NCBI RefSeq assembly: GCF_003369445.1
Contig: NZ_QRCU01000062.1
Coordinates: forward strand, 39,821-103,820
Length of the DNA: 64,000 nt
Source of the DNA: Arthrobacter silvisoli
GTDB lineage: Bacteria > Actinomycetota > Actinomycetes > Actinomycetales > Micrococcaceae
Direction of reading: 5' to 3'
Shown here: piece by piece, positions 25,203-33,544 of the stretch
Numbering within the stretch: the stretch's first letter is position 1
Layout: the number at the start of each line of letters is the position of its first letter
Notes under the pieces: generated by a model
Database searches by the model: none
What the model was told of the DNA's origin: nothing
Seen by the model: the letters and a program-made list of their open reading frames with translations, nothing else
Made by a program: the position numbers and the translations under genes

Positions 25203-26792
25203 ATGACCATCCCCAGCAACAACGTCGGCCTCGCCGTCATGACCACGCTGCGGAACTACGGGATCGACACGATCTTCGGCATTCCCGGCACCCACAACCT
25301 CGAGTTCTACCGGCACCTGAAGCCGCTCGGCATCCACCCCGTGACGACCCGCCACGAGCAGGGGGCCGGGTACGGCTCGGACGGCTGGAGCCAGCTCAAG
25401 GGACTTCCCGGCGTCGTGATCACCACTTCCGGGCCCGGGCTGCTGAACGCGCTGTCCGCCGCGGCCACCTCCTATTGCGAGTCCCGTCCCATGATCATCC
25501 TGTCCCCGGGCGCCCCGCGCGGCAGCGAGCTTTCGGATATCGGCCTGCTGCACGAAACCCGTGACCCCACCGGCGCGGTCCGGGCGCTGATCGGCCGCAG
25601 CACCCGGGTGGCCAGCGGCAGCGAAGCCGTTGAGCTCATCCACGAGTCCTTTGCGCTCTTCGCGCACGGCCGCCCGCGGCCGGTCCACATCGAAATCCCG
25701 CTGGACGTGCTGGAAGGACCCAGCGACGTACCGGAGAGCGCGCTGGAGGCCCGCCCGCTGGGCGCTCCGAAGCAAGCAGCCGACGACGCCGTTGCCGCCG
25801 CCGCGGATATCCTCCGCGGTGCGTCCAACCCGGTGATCCTGGCCGGCGGCGGCTCCCTTGGAACCGGCGGCGCCCTGCTGGATCTCGCCGAGACCCTGCA
25901 GGCACCCGTCGTCACCACCATCAACGGCAAGGGCGCCATTCCGGAGTCGCACCCGCTGTCGTTGGGTTCGGAAATCCGGCTCGCCACGGCCCAGGACCTG
26001 TGCAGCGGCGCTGACGCCCTGTTGGTGATTGGCTCGAAGGTGGGGCAGTCCGAGCTCTGGGGCGGCAAGCTGGTGCCGCAGGGCAAGTGCATCCGGATCG
26101 ACGTCGACCCCGGCCAGCTGAGCTGCAACCTCGAGCCGGACGTCGGGCTGGAAGGCAACGCGGCCGCCGTCGTACCCCAACTGCTGGCTGCACTCGAAGG
26201 GCATGACCCGGGCACGGCACCTGATCTGAAAGCCCTGTGGCAGCATCTGCGCTCCGAAGCCCGGAACATGGCGCCGGTGTTGTCCCGGATCAACGAGATC
26301 CTCGCTGCTGCACTGCCTGCGGACACCGTGGTTGCCGGCGATTCCTCGCAGATCACCTACTTCGGCACCACGTCCTTCTTTCCCATGCAGCACCCACACC
26401 AGCTGCTCTACACTCCGGCGTATGCGACGCTCGGCTACGGGCTCCCAGCGGCCATCGGGGCCAAGGTGGCGGCACCGGAACGCCCGGTGGTCTGCCTGCT
26501 GGGCGACGGCGCGCTGATGTTCGCGGTGCAGGAATTCATCACGGCCGTCGAACAGGGCGTGGACCTGCCGATCATCTGCATCGACAACGGCGGCTACGGC
26601 GAGATCAAGCAGAACATGGCGGACCGGGACCTTGAGGCTGTCGGCGTCGATCTGGTCCAGCCGGACTGGGTGCGGATGGCTGAGGGCTTCGGGCTGGCGG
26701 GCTTCGCGGTGGAATCGCTGGACGATCTCGCGGCCACCGTGAAGCGGGCCATGGCCGTCAAAGGACCCAGCCTGGTCCACGTGAGCATTTGA
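25203..26792 (+). CDS. Thiamine-diphosphate enzyme, acetolactate-synthase-like
   Basis: 529 residues in the POX/ALS fold. The N-terminal Pyr domain has FGIPGTHNLEFYRHL and TTRHEQGAGYGSDG, which includes the catalytic Glu that activates ThDP. The C-terminal PP domain has GDGALMFAVQEFITAVEQGVDLPIICIDNGGYGEIKQ, the GDG-N metal/pyrophosphate motif. No separate ALS regulatory subunit gene is present and it lies in an import/degradation cassette, so a catabolic 2-keto-acid decarboxylase or carboligase is more likely than branched-chain synthesis. The substrate is not deducible. It is 11 bp from the next gene. Confidence 0.88.
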   Translation: MTIPSNNVGLAVMTTLRNYGIDTIFGIPGTHNLEFYRHLKPLGIHPVTTRHEQGAGYGSDGWSQLKGLPGVVITTSGPGLLNALSAAATSYCESRPMIILSPGAPRGSELSDIGLLHETRDPTGAVRALIGRSTRVASGSEAVELIHESFALFAHGRPRPVHIEIPLDVLEGPSDVPESALEARPLGAPKQAADDAVAAAADILRGASNPVILAGGGSLGTGGALLDLAETLQAPVVTTINGKGAIPESHPLSLGSEIRLATAQDLCSGADALLVIGSKVGQSELWGGKLVPQGKCIRIDVDPGQLSCNLEPDVGLEGNAAAVVPQLLAALEGHDPGTAPDLKALWQHLRSEARNMAPVLSRINEILAAALPADTVVAGDSSQITYFGTTSFFPMQHPHQLLYTPAYATLGYGLPAAIGAKVAAPERPVVCLLGDGALMFAVQEFITAVEQGVDLPIICIDNGGYGEIKQNMADRDLEAVGVDLVQPDWVRMAEGFGLAGFAVESLDDLAATVKRAMAVKGPSLVHVSI

Positions 26793-26802
26793 GGGGGCAC
26801 CC

Positions 26803-28398
26803 ATGACTGAGCTGAAAAAGACCGCCTGGGACTGGGTGGAGCAGCGCCGCGAAGATTTGTCCGCCTGGCACACCACCATCTGGGAACTCGCCGAGCCGGC
26901 CTGGCGCGAGTACGAATCCTGCGCCTGGTACGTGAAGACGCTGCGGGAACACGGCTTCACGGTCGAAGAAGGCAGTGCGGGCATGCCCACCGCCTTCGCC
27001 GCGGAGTGGACAAGTCCGGCCGGGCCCGGCCCGCGGATCCTGGGCTACGCCGAATACGACGCCATCCCCGGCAACTGCCAGGCGGCCTCCACCAAACGCG
27101 AGCCGCGCGCGGGACTGTCCCGCTTCGCTCCGGGCCACACCGATCCGCACTCGGCCCTGGGCATCTCCACGCTGGCCGGTTTCCTCGCCGCCAAGGACGC
27201 CATGGAGCGGCACAACATTCCCGGCACGCTCGTCTATACGGGCGAGCCGGCGGAGAAGGTTCAGGGCTCCAAGGTGGTGCACGGCCTGCGCGGCTACTAC
27301 GACACGCTCGATGCGATCATCTCGTACCACCCCTTCTACATGCTGCCGCTGTGCAACACCGCGCGCTGGGACACGCACTGCGGGGCGTACTACAGCAAGA
27401 TCTACACCTTCACCTGCGACAACCCGGAGGACTGGAACAACACCTACGGGGACAGCCCCATCCCCTCCTCGCACTCGGCCGCCCGGGCGCCCGGCGCGGA
27501 CGCGGCCCTGTTCACGATGTTCTCGCTGACCAAGACCACGCAGGACTCAATGCTGCCGCAGGCCGGAGGCTGGTCGCTTTCCGAGGCGATCCTCACCGCG
27601 GGGCAGGCGACGGCGGACAACCAGCCCGCGGGCCTGGCCCAGATCCAATACTCCTGGCGCTGCTCTGGGATTGCTGAGGCTGACTCCGTACTCGCCGTGC
27701 TGGACCGGAACGCGGAACTGGCCGCGGCCGCGTCGCACTGCACCGTGAGCGCGCGCTGGGTGGCGCGCAACCGCCCCGGCATCGCCAACCACACGCTGGC
27801 CCACGTGGCGTGGGAAAACATCGCCGCGGTCGGAGCTCCGGTGCTGGACGAGCGTGCCCGGGAAATCGGCCGCGAGATCCAAGCTTCCTGCGGCGTGGAG
27901 CCCATGGAGAACCCCTTCCATCCGGCGACGGCGGAGCTCATCAGCCCGGCCGACGCCGAGGCCGAGTTGCGCCGCCACATCCCGGCCACCCAGCTGAACT
28001 GGACCAGCGACGACTACGTGGAAATGACCTGGTACGCGCCCACCATCCGCTTCTATACGGCACGGCCCACGCTGGCGCCATCGCCCGACGGAAAGCCGTA
28101 CCCGGGCTGGGCCATGACCGCGCTGGGCGGCATTCCGGAAACCATCGACCCCACCATCACCGCCACGGGCAAGATGGTGGCCGGCATGGTGCTGGACCTG
28201 CTCACCTCGCCCGGGGTGCTGGCGGAGGCCAAAGCAGAGTTCGACGCCGAGAGGGCCCGCCGCGGGGCCGTGCAGCCACTGCTGCCTGCCGATTTCAGCG
28301 CGCCCACGGACTTCCGCTGGCCTGCATACACCGGCGAAGGTCCAGGCCGCGACTGGTGGATCCCGGTGTCCGAGGAGGCGTGGAACAGCGCGGGCTAA
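26803..28398 (+). CDS. M20/AbgB-like amidohydrolase with altered metal motif
   Basis: 531-residue protein of the M20 peptidase/AbgB group (RILGYAEYDAIPGNCQAAST, then GISTLAGFLAAKDAMER and GTLVYTGEPAEKVQGSKVVHGLRGYYDTLDAIISYHP). The canonical GHDxH metal site is here GHTDPH, one residue longer, and the catalytic/metal Glu pair PAEE is PAEK. Related AbgB-like proteins do show variants, so activity may still exist but the metal coordination is unusual. The C-terminal part (NWTSDDYVEMTWYAPTIRFYT) includes the expected lid/dimer features. It probably hydrolyses an amide of the imported substrate. It is the last gene of the cassette. Confidence 0.85.
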   Translation: MTELKKTAWDWVEQRREDLSAWHTTIWELAEPAWREYESCAWYVKTLREHGFTVEEGSAGMPTAFAAEWTSPAGPGPRILGYAEYDAIPGNCQAASTKREPRAGLSRFAPGHTDPHSALGISTLAGFLAAKDAMERHNIPGTLVYTGEPAEKVQGSKVVHGLRGYYDTLDAIISYHPFYMLPLCNTARWDTHCGAYYSKIYTFTCDNPEDWNNTYGDSPIPSSHSAARAPGADAALFTMFSLTKTTQDSMLPQAGGWSLSEAILTAGQATADNQPAGLAQIQYSWRCSGIAEADSVLAVLDRNAELAAAASHCTVSARWVARNRPGIANHTLAHVAWENIAAVGAPVLDERAREIGREIQASCGVEPMENPFHPATAELISPADAEAELRRHIPATQLNWTSDDYVEMTWYAPTIRFYTARPTLAPSPDGKPYPGWAMTALGGIPETIDPTITATGKMVAGMVLDLLTSPGVLAEAKAEFDAERARRGAVQPLLPADFSAPTDFRWPAYTGEGPGRDWWIPVSEEAWNSAG

Positions 28399-28460
28399 CG
28401 GTCTGTTGCCTTTCAACCGGCCCGGGCCTACCATCCTGTTACGCCTTGTAACGTAATTAA

Positions 28461-28510
28461 ACGGACCGAGTCACGCACGCGGCACAAGCCGTAAACGTGG
28501 CTCGGTCCGT
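28461..28510. repeat. Inverted repeat between M20 and protease genes
   Basis: ACGGACCGAG (28461-28470) and CTCGGTCCGT (28501-28510) pair perfectly, and CACG/CGTG extend the stem toward an inner CGGC/GCCG stem. It follows the M20 stop by 62 bp and precedes the protease start by 80 bp, so it can be a terminator or a 5' leader structure. Confidence 0.6.
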
Positions 28511-28589
28511 CATCGGTTCTTCCTGGCCGGGTCGCGGCACCGCCGGAAGGCATGGGGGTAGCCGCGCTCCTTGGGAGGGCGTTACTGCC

Positions 28590-29513
28590 GTGAACTCTGT
28601 TGAAAACACTCCGAGCGAAGCTGCGCTGATCGAGGCCGTCAAGCCTTGGCTGTCGCGGCCCAACATCGTCGGCCTGGACGTCGGGGAAAAGACCGTCAAC
28701 GGCCAGCCGACGGACGTGCGCGCCATCGTTGTGCACGTGGTGAAGAAGCTGCCGCTGGCCCAGCTCGGGGCGGAGGACTTCCGGATTCCGGAAGCGTACG
28801 CCGCCCACGTCCTGGGCCCGGACGGCGAAGTCCTGGAAGTCACCGTGCCCACCGACGTCGTCGAGGTCGGCCAGCCCAGGCTAGACATCAACAACGAGCG
28901 CATCCGGCCCGCCGAGGGCGGGTACCAGATCAGGGCCGAGAACATGAACGGATCCGGGACACTCGGCGTCAACATCGTGTGGGCGTCCAAGTACCGGCTG
29001 ATGACCAACAACCATGTGATTGCCTGCAACGGCAACGCAGGGGCCGACGTCTATCAGCCGGTCAACGGGGCGAACAACAAGATCGGCGTGGTCAACGGCT
29101 TCATCCCCGTGGTGACCTACCCCAATCCCACCGAACCACACCCGCACTACAACACCCAGGACCTGGCCTGGACATACCTCACGCCCGCGGTCGGGTCCCC
29201 GGAGATCACCCAGATCGGCGTCCCCAGCGGCGTCCGCGCCCCTGTGGCAGGGGAATCGGTGGTGCTGGTCGGCAAACAGACCGGCACGGTCCGGAAGGCG
29301 AAGATCGCCAGCCTGGCCTACGCGACCACAACGCAGTGGCCGGGCCCGGGCAGCTACGCCTGGTTCGACACCTTGATCCGCCTCGACGCCAACGTGACCC
29401 AGCCCGGCGACTCGGGATCGGCCTACGTGGCACTCTCCGACGGCAAAGTGGTGGGCATCCACGTGGGCGGAAACGCCGCGTTCTCCTTCGGCTGCCAACT
29501 CGCCCCTTACTGA
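28590..29513 (+). CDS. Trypsin-fold serine protease, no signal peptide
   Basis: 307 residues from GTG 28590 (GGGAGGG lies about 10 nt upstream). Residues 1-120 form an N-terminal region (TDVRAIVVHVVKKLPLAQ, VPTDVVEVGQPR). A chymotrypsin-like domain follows with His142 (MTNNHVIACNG), Asp191 (NTQDLAW) and Ser275 (TQPGDSGSAYV), a complete triad in the correct order. There is no hydrophobic signal or membrane segment, so it is predicted to stay in the cytoplasm. It is alone on the plus strand. Its substrate and role are unknown. Confidence 0.8.
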   Translation: MNSVENTPSEAALIEAVKPWLSRPNIVGLDVGEKTVNGQPTDVRAIVVHVVKKLPLAQLGAEDFRIPEAYAAHVLGPDGEVLEVTVPTDVVEVGQPRLDINNERIRPAEGGYQIRAENMNGSGTLGVNIVWASKYRLMTNNHVIACNGNAGADVYQPVNGANNKIGVVNGFIPVVTYPNPTEPHPHYNTQDLAWTYLTPAVGSPEITQIGVPSGVRAPVAGESVVLVGKQTGTVRKAKIASLAYATTTQWPGPGSYAWFDTLIRLDANVTQPGDSGSAYVALSDGKVVGIHVGGNAAFSFGCQLAPY

Positions 29514-29571
29514 GCAGGCCGTACTGAGCAGACCGGGCTGAGCCGGTCCTGCCGAAACAGCCGAACGCCAC

Positions 29572-30162
29572 TCAGCGGGGAATCTCCTTGGGGTCGCAGC
29601 CCGCGGAGGCCACGGGGACGCCCAGCCGGACGTAGGCGGTGCCTTTCGATTCCACCCGCAGGGTGGCGCCGGCAGGGTCGGTGCTCTTGGCGACCACCCA
29701 GCCGCCGGGGACGGGGTCCGTTCCGCCGAATGCTTCGAAGCCATGCTTTTCGAGGACCGGATCCGCGGCGGAGAAGACTTCCTGGAACTGCTTCGAAGGT
29801 TCCACGATGTCTTTGGCGCTTTGCATTTCCTCCAGGAACAACATGCACGTGCCGTTGCTCAGGCGCTGCATCGTGGCCGGGGAGTGGACGTCCCAGGTGA
29901 TGCCCGGCAGCTTCTTCTCCAGCGCGGCAACGACGTCGGTCCGCACCGCATCGTACTTGGCGAAACTTTCAGCGACCGGTGCGTGGGTCCCGGCCTCCGG
30001 GGTGCCGGACGGCCCGGGGACGGCCGGCGCACTGCAGGCGGCCAGAGCCTGGGCTCCCAGCAGCGGAAGGGCCGCTGACAGCGCCAGGCGGCTCCGACGT
30101 CGTCCGCGGAACTGCCGTTCGGAGTGCTGCCGTGCGCGGTTACGGGGTCCTGTACGGTTCAT
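29572..30162 (-). CDS. Hypothetical lipoprotein
   Basis: 196 residues. A twin-arginine-like/basic start (RGRRRSRLALSAALPLLGAQALAAC) leads to a lipobox ALAA-C43, so it is exported and lipid-anchored. The mature domain (AESFAKYDAVRTDVVAALEKKLPGITWDVHSPATMQRL, CMLFLEEMQ, GWVVAKSTDPAGATLRVESKGTAYVRLGVP) looks globular; it resembles small actinobacterial LppA-like lipoproteins, but I cannot name a family. ATG 30162 is chosen because AAGGAGAG is 8 nt upstream. Convergent with the protease gene; the broken anti-sigma gene is just upstream. Confidence 0.78.
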   Translation of the reverse strand: MNRTGPRNRARQHSERQFRGRRRSRLALSAALPLLGAQALAACSAPAVPGPSGTPEAGTHAPVAESFAKYDAVRTDVVAALEKKLPGITWDVHSPATMQRLSNGTCMLFLEEMQSAKDIVEPSKQFQEVFSAADPVLEKHGFEAFGGTDPVPGGWVVAKSTDPAGATLRVESKGTAYVRLGVPVASAGCDPKEIPR

Positions 30163-30182
30163 TCGAACACTCTCCTTGGTCC

Positions 30183-30483
30183 TCAATCTGTCTGATCAGG
30201 CGTGGACTCCCGGGTGCGGATCCAGGTGTTCGTCCCGTCCTGCCGCTCAAAGGTCACCGTCGTCACCAAGGCCTCGATAAGGGCCAGGCCGCGTCCGGAC
30301 CCGGCGTCCTCGGTCCGGCAGTTCGGCGCGCCTGTCGTTGGCGAATGGTTCGCGGGCGTTCTGCGCGCTGACCCGGGCCACGAGGCGGGCCGGGCGGACG
30401 CTGATGTCGACCGGGAGCAGGCCGCGGATATCGTCGTGGTCCTCGATGACGACTGCGCGGCCTTGGACCGGAGCGGAAGACAT
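30183..30483 (-). pseudogene. Response-regulator/anti-sigma fusion remnant
   Basis: From ATG 30483 the minus strand reads MSSAPVQGRAVVIEDHDDIRGLL, the beginning of a response-regulator receiver domain, but after about 22 residues it switches to PVDISVRPARLVARVSAQN and REPFANDRRAELPD, which fits the last third of an RsbW-type HATPase (anti-sigma kinase). One extra C after the GAC codon near 30312 then shifts the frame: the true ending EDAGSGRGLALIEALVTTVTF and TNTWIRTRE continues in another frame to 30183. The simplest reading is an internal deletion that joined two neighbouring stress-pathway genes, plus a +1 frameshift. It cannot encode a working protein of either family. Confidence 0.7.
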
Positions 30484-30984
30484 AACACCATTAACTCCCG
30501 TCACACGAGGTTTGTCACTTCCGGTCAAAGTGCGGCAGGGCGCCGGCTCCGTTGTGAGCAGAACTCGCGGCCGAGGCACGCCGTCCCTTCCATCTTTGAC
30601 CATCAGGACCCTGGTGGCGCGATCCGGCAAGGTCACTTGCGGGAGCATCGACCTTCATGCGGTAGTGCACACTCGCTGACGCGGATTGGTAGGAAATCCG
30701 TCCGGACGCCAGGGGGTGAACTTCGGCAATGCGCTAATCCAGGCGTTCTAAGGTCGAGCACACACTCAGTACGATTCATGTTCGTGCGGTCCGCCAAATG
30801 ACCAACACCGAGTACCAGGTTCAGTGGCCGAAGTCCTCAGGCCTTCGACAAATCGCGAGGCCGGGCCAGTGACGACCCTTTGTGAAACGCCAACTGCCCC
30901 GGCACGCCGTCATACGACGGCGTGCCGGGGCAGTTGCTGTGCAAAGAAGGTCAGGAACGCCCCCGAGGGACGCGACCGGAAAGG
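30484..30984. other. 500-bp stretch without a convincing gene
   Basis: Between the broken anti-sigma fusion and bcp. Open frames here show no recognisable domain, codon pattern or start signals, and I see no tRNA or other structured RNA. It ends in a 20-bp perfect hairpin (30892-30935). It may contain the promoter region of the former stress gene and residues of what was deleted. Confidence 0.5.
30892..30935 (-). terminator. 20-bp perfect hairpin after bcp
   Basis: Arms 30892-30911 and 30916-30935 are perfect 20-bp complements (arm begins AACTGCCCCGGC), loop ATAC. It is 50 bp beyond the bcp stop on the minus strand, the right position for a strong terminator of bcp and the upstream operon. 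Confidence 0.8.
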
Positions 30985-31452
30985 CTAGACGCCCAGTTCT
31001 TCCTTCAGGGCGGCGACGTGGCCCTGGGCCTTCACCTGGTACTGGGTGAGGACAACGTTGCCCTCCCCGTTGACCACCACGGTGGAGCGGACCAGGCCGT
31101 CGACCACTTCGCCGTCCACCAGCTTCTCGCCCCAGGCGCCGTAGGCCAGTGCCACGGCGTGGTTCTCGTCGGAGAGCAGCGGGAAGGTGAGGGCGAATTC
31201 GTCGACGAAGCGGGCGATCTTCTCCGGGGCGTCCGGGGAGATGCCGAGGACTTCGTAGCCGGAGCCCTGGAGGCTGGCGAGGCTGTCGCGGAAGTCGCAG
31301 GCTTCCGTGGTGCAACCGGGGGTGGAGGCCTCCGGGTAGAAGTACACGATGACGTTGCGGCCGCGGAAATCGGAGAGCGAAACCTTCTGGCCGTTGGAGT
31401 CGAGCAGGGCGAAATCGGGGGCCTGGGTTCCGGCGAGGAGTTTCTGGGTCAT
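30985..31452 (-). CDS. bcp: Thiol peroxidase Bcp
   Basis: 155-residue atypical 2-Cys peroxiredoxin (PrxQ group) that reduces hydroperoxides in the cytoplasm. The motif YPEASTPGCTTEACDF holds peroxidatic Cys47 and resolving Cys52 five residues later, diagnostic of Bcp. ATG 31452 is used because the family N-terminus (QKLLAGTQAPDFALLDSNG) starts there; an earlier in-frame ATG adds 18 atypical residues. It lies 66 bp after the winged-helix gene on the same strand. Confidence 0.95.
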   Translation of the reverse strand: MTQKLLAGTQAPDFALLDSNGQKVSLSDFRGRNVIVYFYPEASTPGCTTEACDFRDSLASLQGSGYEVLGISPDAPEKIARFVDEFALTFPLLSDENHAVALAYGAWGEKLVDGEVVDGLVRSTVVVNGEGNVVLTQYQVKAQGHVAALKEELGV

Positions 31453-31518
31453 GTTGTGATCCTTGACTGGTCGGGTAACCGCCGTGGCCGGCGATCTCTC
31501 ATACAAATAACGGTCTGC

Positions 31519-32193
31519 CTAGATGCAGTATTCCGCCGGCCCGCGCACCGTGGACCCGGGTCCGGGCACGAATTGGTAACCGCCACCGCGTACTGTGGCG
31601 ATGGCGTTGCGGGCTGAGCCCAGCTTGCGCCGGACGCGTCCAACATACACGTCGATCGAGCGGAACGCCGCGCCGGGGCAGTCAAGTGACTCGAGGAAGC
31701 GTTGCAATTCTTCACGCGGAATGGGACGGGAAAGGTTCTCCACGAGGTAGCGCAGGAGCTTGTGCTCCATGAACGTGAAGGTGACCGGGACGCCGTCGAG
31801 CAGGACGGTGTCCGCCGCCAGATCCACGGCCAGGCTGCTGCGCCGGGCGGACAGGGCGATCGGCTGGGCGACGACGCCGGAGGCGGCGCCGTGCCGCAGG
31901 TGCAGCTCGGCCTGGGGCGCCAAACGGCGGGCCCGGGCCAGCACCGCTTCGGCGGCCTTGGCCCAGACCTCGGAGTCGATCTCCTGGCCTTCGGCGGGCT
32001 CCACCCAGACGGCCAGGCCGCGGGCTTGGACGCCTGGAGCCAAGCCGGGACGGCCCGGGGCCAAGCCGGGACGGCCCGGGTGTGCGCCGGCCAAGGAACC
32101 GGTCAGGGCGCCGGCCAAGGAGCCGGGCCGGTGGCCGGCGCGCAGGGCTTGGCGCGCGCCGGCGGGCGGGAGCGAATGGGCGTTGACGGCCAT
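31519..32193 (-). CDS. Orphan OmpR-type winged-helix protein
   Basis: 224 residues. The C-terminal half (about 120-215) is a PhoB/OmpR-type winged helix: DLAADTVLLDGVPVTFTFMEHKLLRYL, SRPIPREELQRFL, FRSIDVYVGRVRRKLGSARNAIATVRGGGYQFV. No receiver domain with the Asp pocket precedes it. Instead residues about 22-56 are a low-complexity run of GSLAGA and GRPGLAP repeats, followed by a short alpha/beta region (EIDSEVWAKAAEAVLARARRLAPQAELHLRHG). It starts 10 bp after the allB stop, so it is probably the last gene of the ureide operon and may regulate it. Its signal is unknown. Confidence 0.82.
   Translation of the reverse strand: MAVNAHSLPPAGARQALRAGHRPGSLAGALTGSLAGAHPGRPGLAPGRPGLAPGVQARGLAVWVEPAEGQEIDSEVWAKAAEAVLARARRLAPQAELHLRHGAASGVVAQPIALSARRSSLAVDLAADTVLLDGVPVTFTFMEHKLLRYLVENLSRPIPREELQRFLESLDCPGAAFRSIDVYVGRVRRKLGSARNAIATVRGGGYQFVPGPGSTVRGPAEYCI
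32039..32131. repeat. Two tandem repeat pairs inside winged-helix gene
   Basis: A 21-nt unit occurs twice perfectly (32039-32059, 32060-32080; begins GCCAAGCCGGGACGG). Next to it is a 24-nt unit in two adjacent copies with a few differences (32084-32107, 32108-32131; begins GCGCCGGCCAAGGA). Both are multiples of three and encode the GRPGLAP and GSLAGAL repeats, so copy number can change without frameshift. Confidence 0.85.
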
Positions 32194-32203
32194 CGCGTCC
32201 GCC

Positions 32204-33544
32204 TTACACGTTGCCGCGGCGGATCAGCTTTCCGCCGGGGGTCTGGCCGTCCACCACCGAGCCCCGCAGGTAGGTCTTGCGGACGACGCCGGACAGCGCC
32301 TTGCCGTCGTACGGCGTGATGGGGTTCTTGTGCTTGAGCTTCTTGACGTCCACCACGAACGCTTCGTCCGCCGCGAACACGGCGAAGTCGGCGTCGTAGC
32401 CGAGGGCCAGCTGGCCCTTGTTGGACAGGCGGGCCAAGGCGGCGGGCTTGGCCGACATCCAGGAGACCACCTGCTCGAGGCTGATGCCGCGGTGGCGCGC
32501 CTCGCTCCAGATCAGCGACAGGCCCAGCTGCAGGGAGGAGACGCCGCCCCAGGCCACGGCGAAGTCGCCGTTTTCCAGGTCCTTGAGGTCAAGGGTGGAG
32601 GGGGAGTGGTCCGAGACGATGCAGTCGATGGTGCCGTCTTCCAGGCCCTTCCACAGCAGCTCGCGGTTGGAGGCCTCGCGGATGGGCGGGCAGCACTTGT
32701 AGGCGGTGGCGCCGTCCGGGATTTCCTCGGCCATCAGGGTGAGGTAGTGCGGGCAGGTTTCCACCGTGAGGTTCACGCCGTCGCGCTTGGCCGAAGCGAT
32801 CATCGGCAGCGCGTCGGAGGAGGACAGGTGCAGGATGTGGGCGCGGGCGCCGGTCCAGCGGGCACGCTCGATGACCTCGGCGATCGCCTTGTTTTCGGCG
32901 CCGCGCGGGCGGGAGGCCAGGAAAGTGGCGTAGTGGTCGCCGCCCGGGTGCGGGGCGTGGTCGATCGCGTGGGAGTCCTCGGCGTGGACGATCATGAGCG
33001 AGTCGAAGGACTTCAGCTCGCGCATGTCCTCTTCCATCTCGTCCGCGTCCAGGTGCGGGAATTCATCCACACCCGAGTGCAGCAGGAAGCACTTGAAGCC
33101 GAACACGCCTTCGTCGTGCAGCGGGCGGAGATCGGCCTTGTTGCCGGGGATCGCGCCGCCCCAGAATCCGACGTCGATGAACGCCTGGTCCTCGGCCACC
33201 TCGCGCTTGAGCTTGAGGCCCTCTACGGTGGTGGTGGGCGGGATGGAGTTCAGCGGCATGTCGATGATGGTGGTGACACCGCCGGCTGCTGCGGCGCGGG
33301 TGGCGGAGGCGAAGCCTTCCCACTCGGTGCGGCCGGGCTCGTTGACGTGGACGTGGGTGTCCACGAGGCCCGGGATGAGGGTTTCGTCGTCGGCAAGATC
33401 GATGACTTCGGCACCGGCAAGGCCGTTACCGAGAGGTTCGATGGCGGCGATCACGCCGTTGCGGACGCCGACTTCGCGGGCGGCGATGCCCGCAGTGGTG
33501 AGGATCCGCTTGCCGCGGATGACCAGGTCAAAGCTTTCAGACAT
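32204..33544 (-). CDS. allB: Allantoinase
   Basis: 446-residue cyclic amidohydrolase that opens allantoin to allantoate. [18 protein letters not shown] has the two metal His and the substrate-binding Arg region, [10 protein letters not shown] the carboxylated Lys, and [20 protein letters not shown] and [10 protein letters not shown] the remaining His/Asp ligands. Order and length fit AllB rather than dihydropyrimidinase. The start has AAGGAG upstream and overlaps the glycerate kinase stop by 8 bp. No allantoate amidohydrolase gene is visible in this window, so the next step must be encoded elsewhere. Confidence 0.96.
   Translation of the reverse strand: MSESFDLVIRGKRILTTAGIAAREVGVRNGVIAAIEPLGNGLAGAEVIDLADDETLIPGLVDTHVHVNEPGRTEWEGFASATRAAAAGGVTTIIDMPLNSIPPTTTVEGLKLKREVAEDQAFIDVGFWGGAIPGNKADLRPLHDEGVFGFKCFLLHSGVDEFPHLDADEMEEDMRELKSFDSLMIVHAEDSHAIDHAPHPGGDHYATFLASRPRGAENKAIAEVIERARWTGARAHILHLSSSDALPMIASAKRDGVNLTVETCPHYLTLMAEEIPDGATAYKCCPPIREASNRELLWKGLEDGTIDCIVSDHSPSTLDLKDLENGDFAVAWGGVSSLQLGLSLIWSEARHRGISLEQVVSWMSAKPAALARLSNKGQLALGYDADFAVFAADEAFVVDVKKLKHKNPITPYDGKALSGVVRKTYLRGSVVDGQTPGGKLIRRGNV

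Noticed and set aside
29521..29550. GACCGG/CCGGTC as terminator between protease and lipoprotein genes
   Set aside because: Only six base pairs and no T-run; too weak to call.
30202..30801. Plus-strand frame opposite the broken anti-sigma fusion
   Set aside because: No recognisable sequence; minus-strand reading explains the conserved residues.
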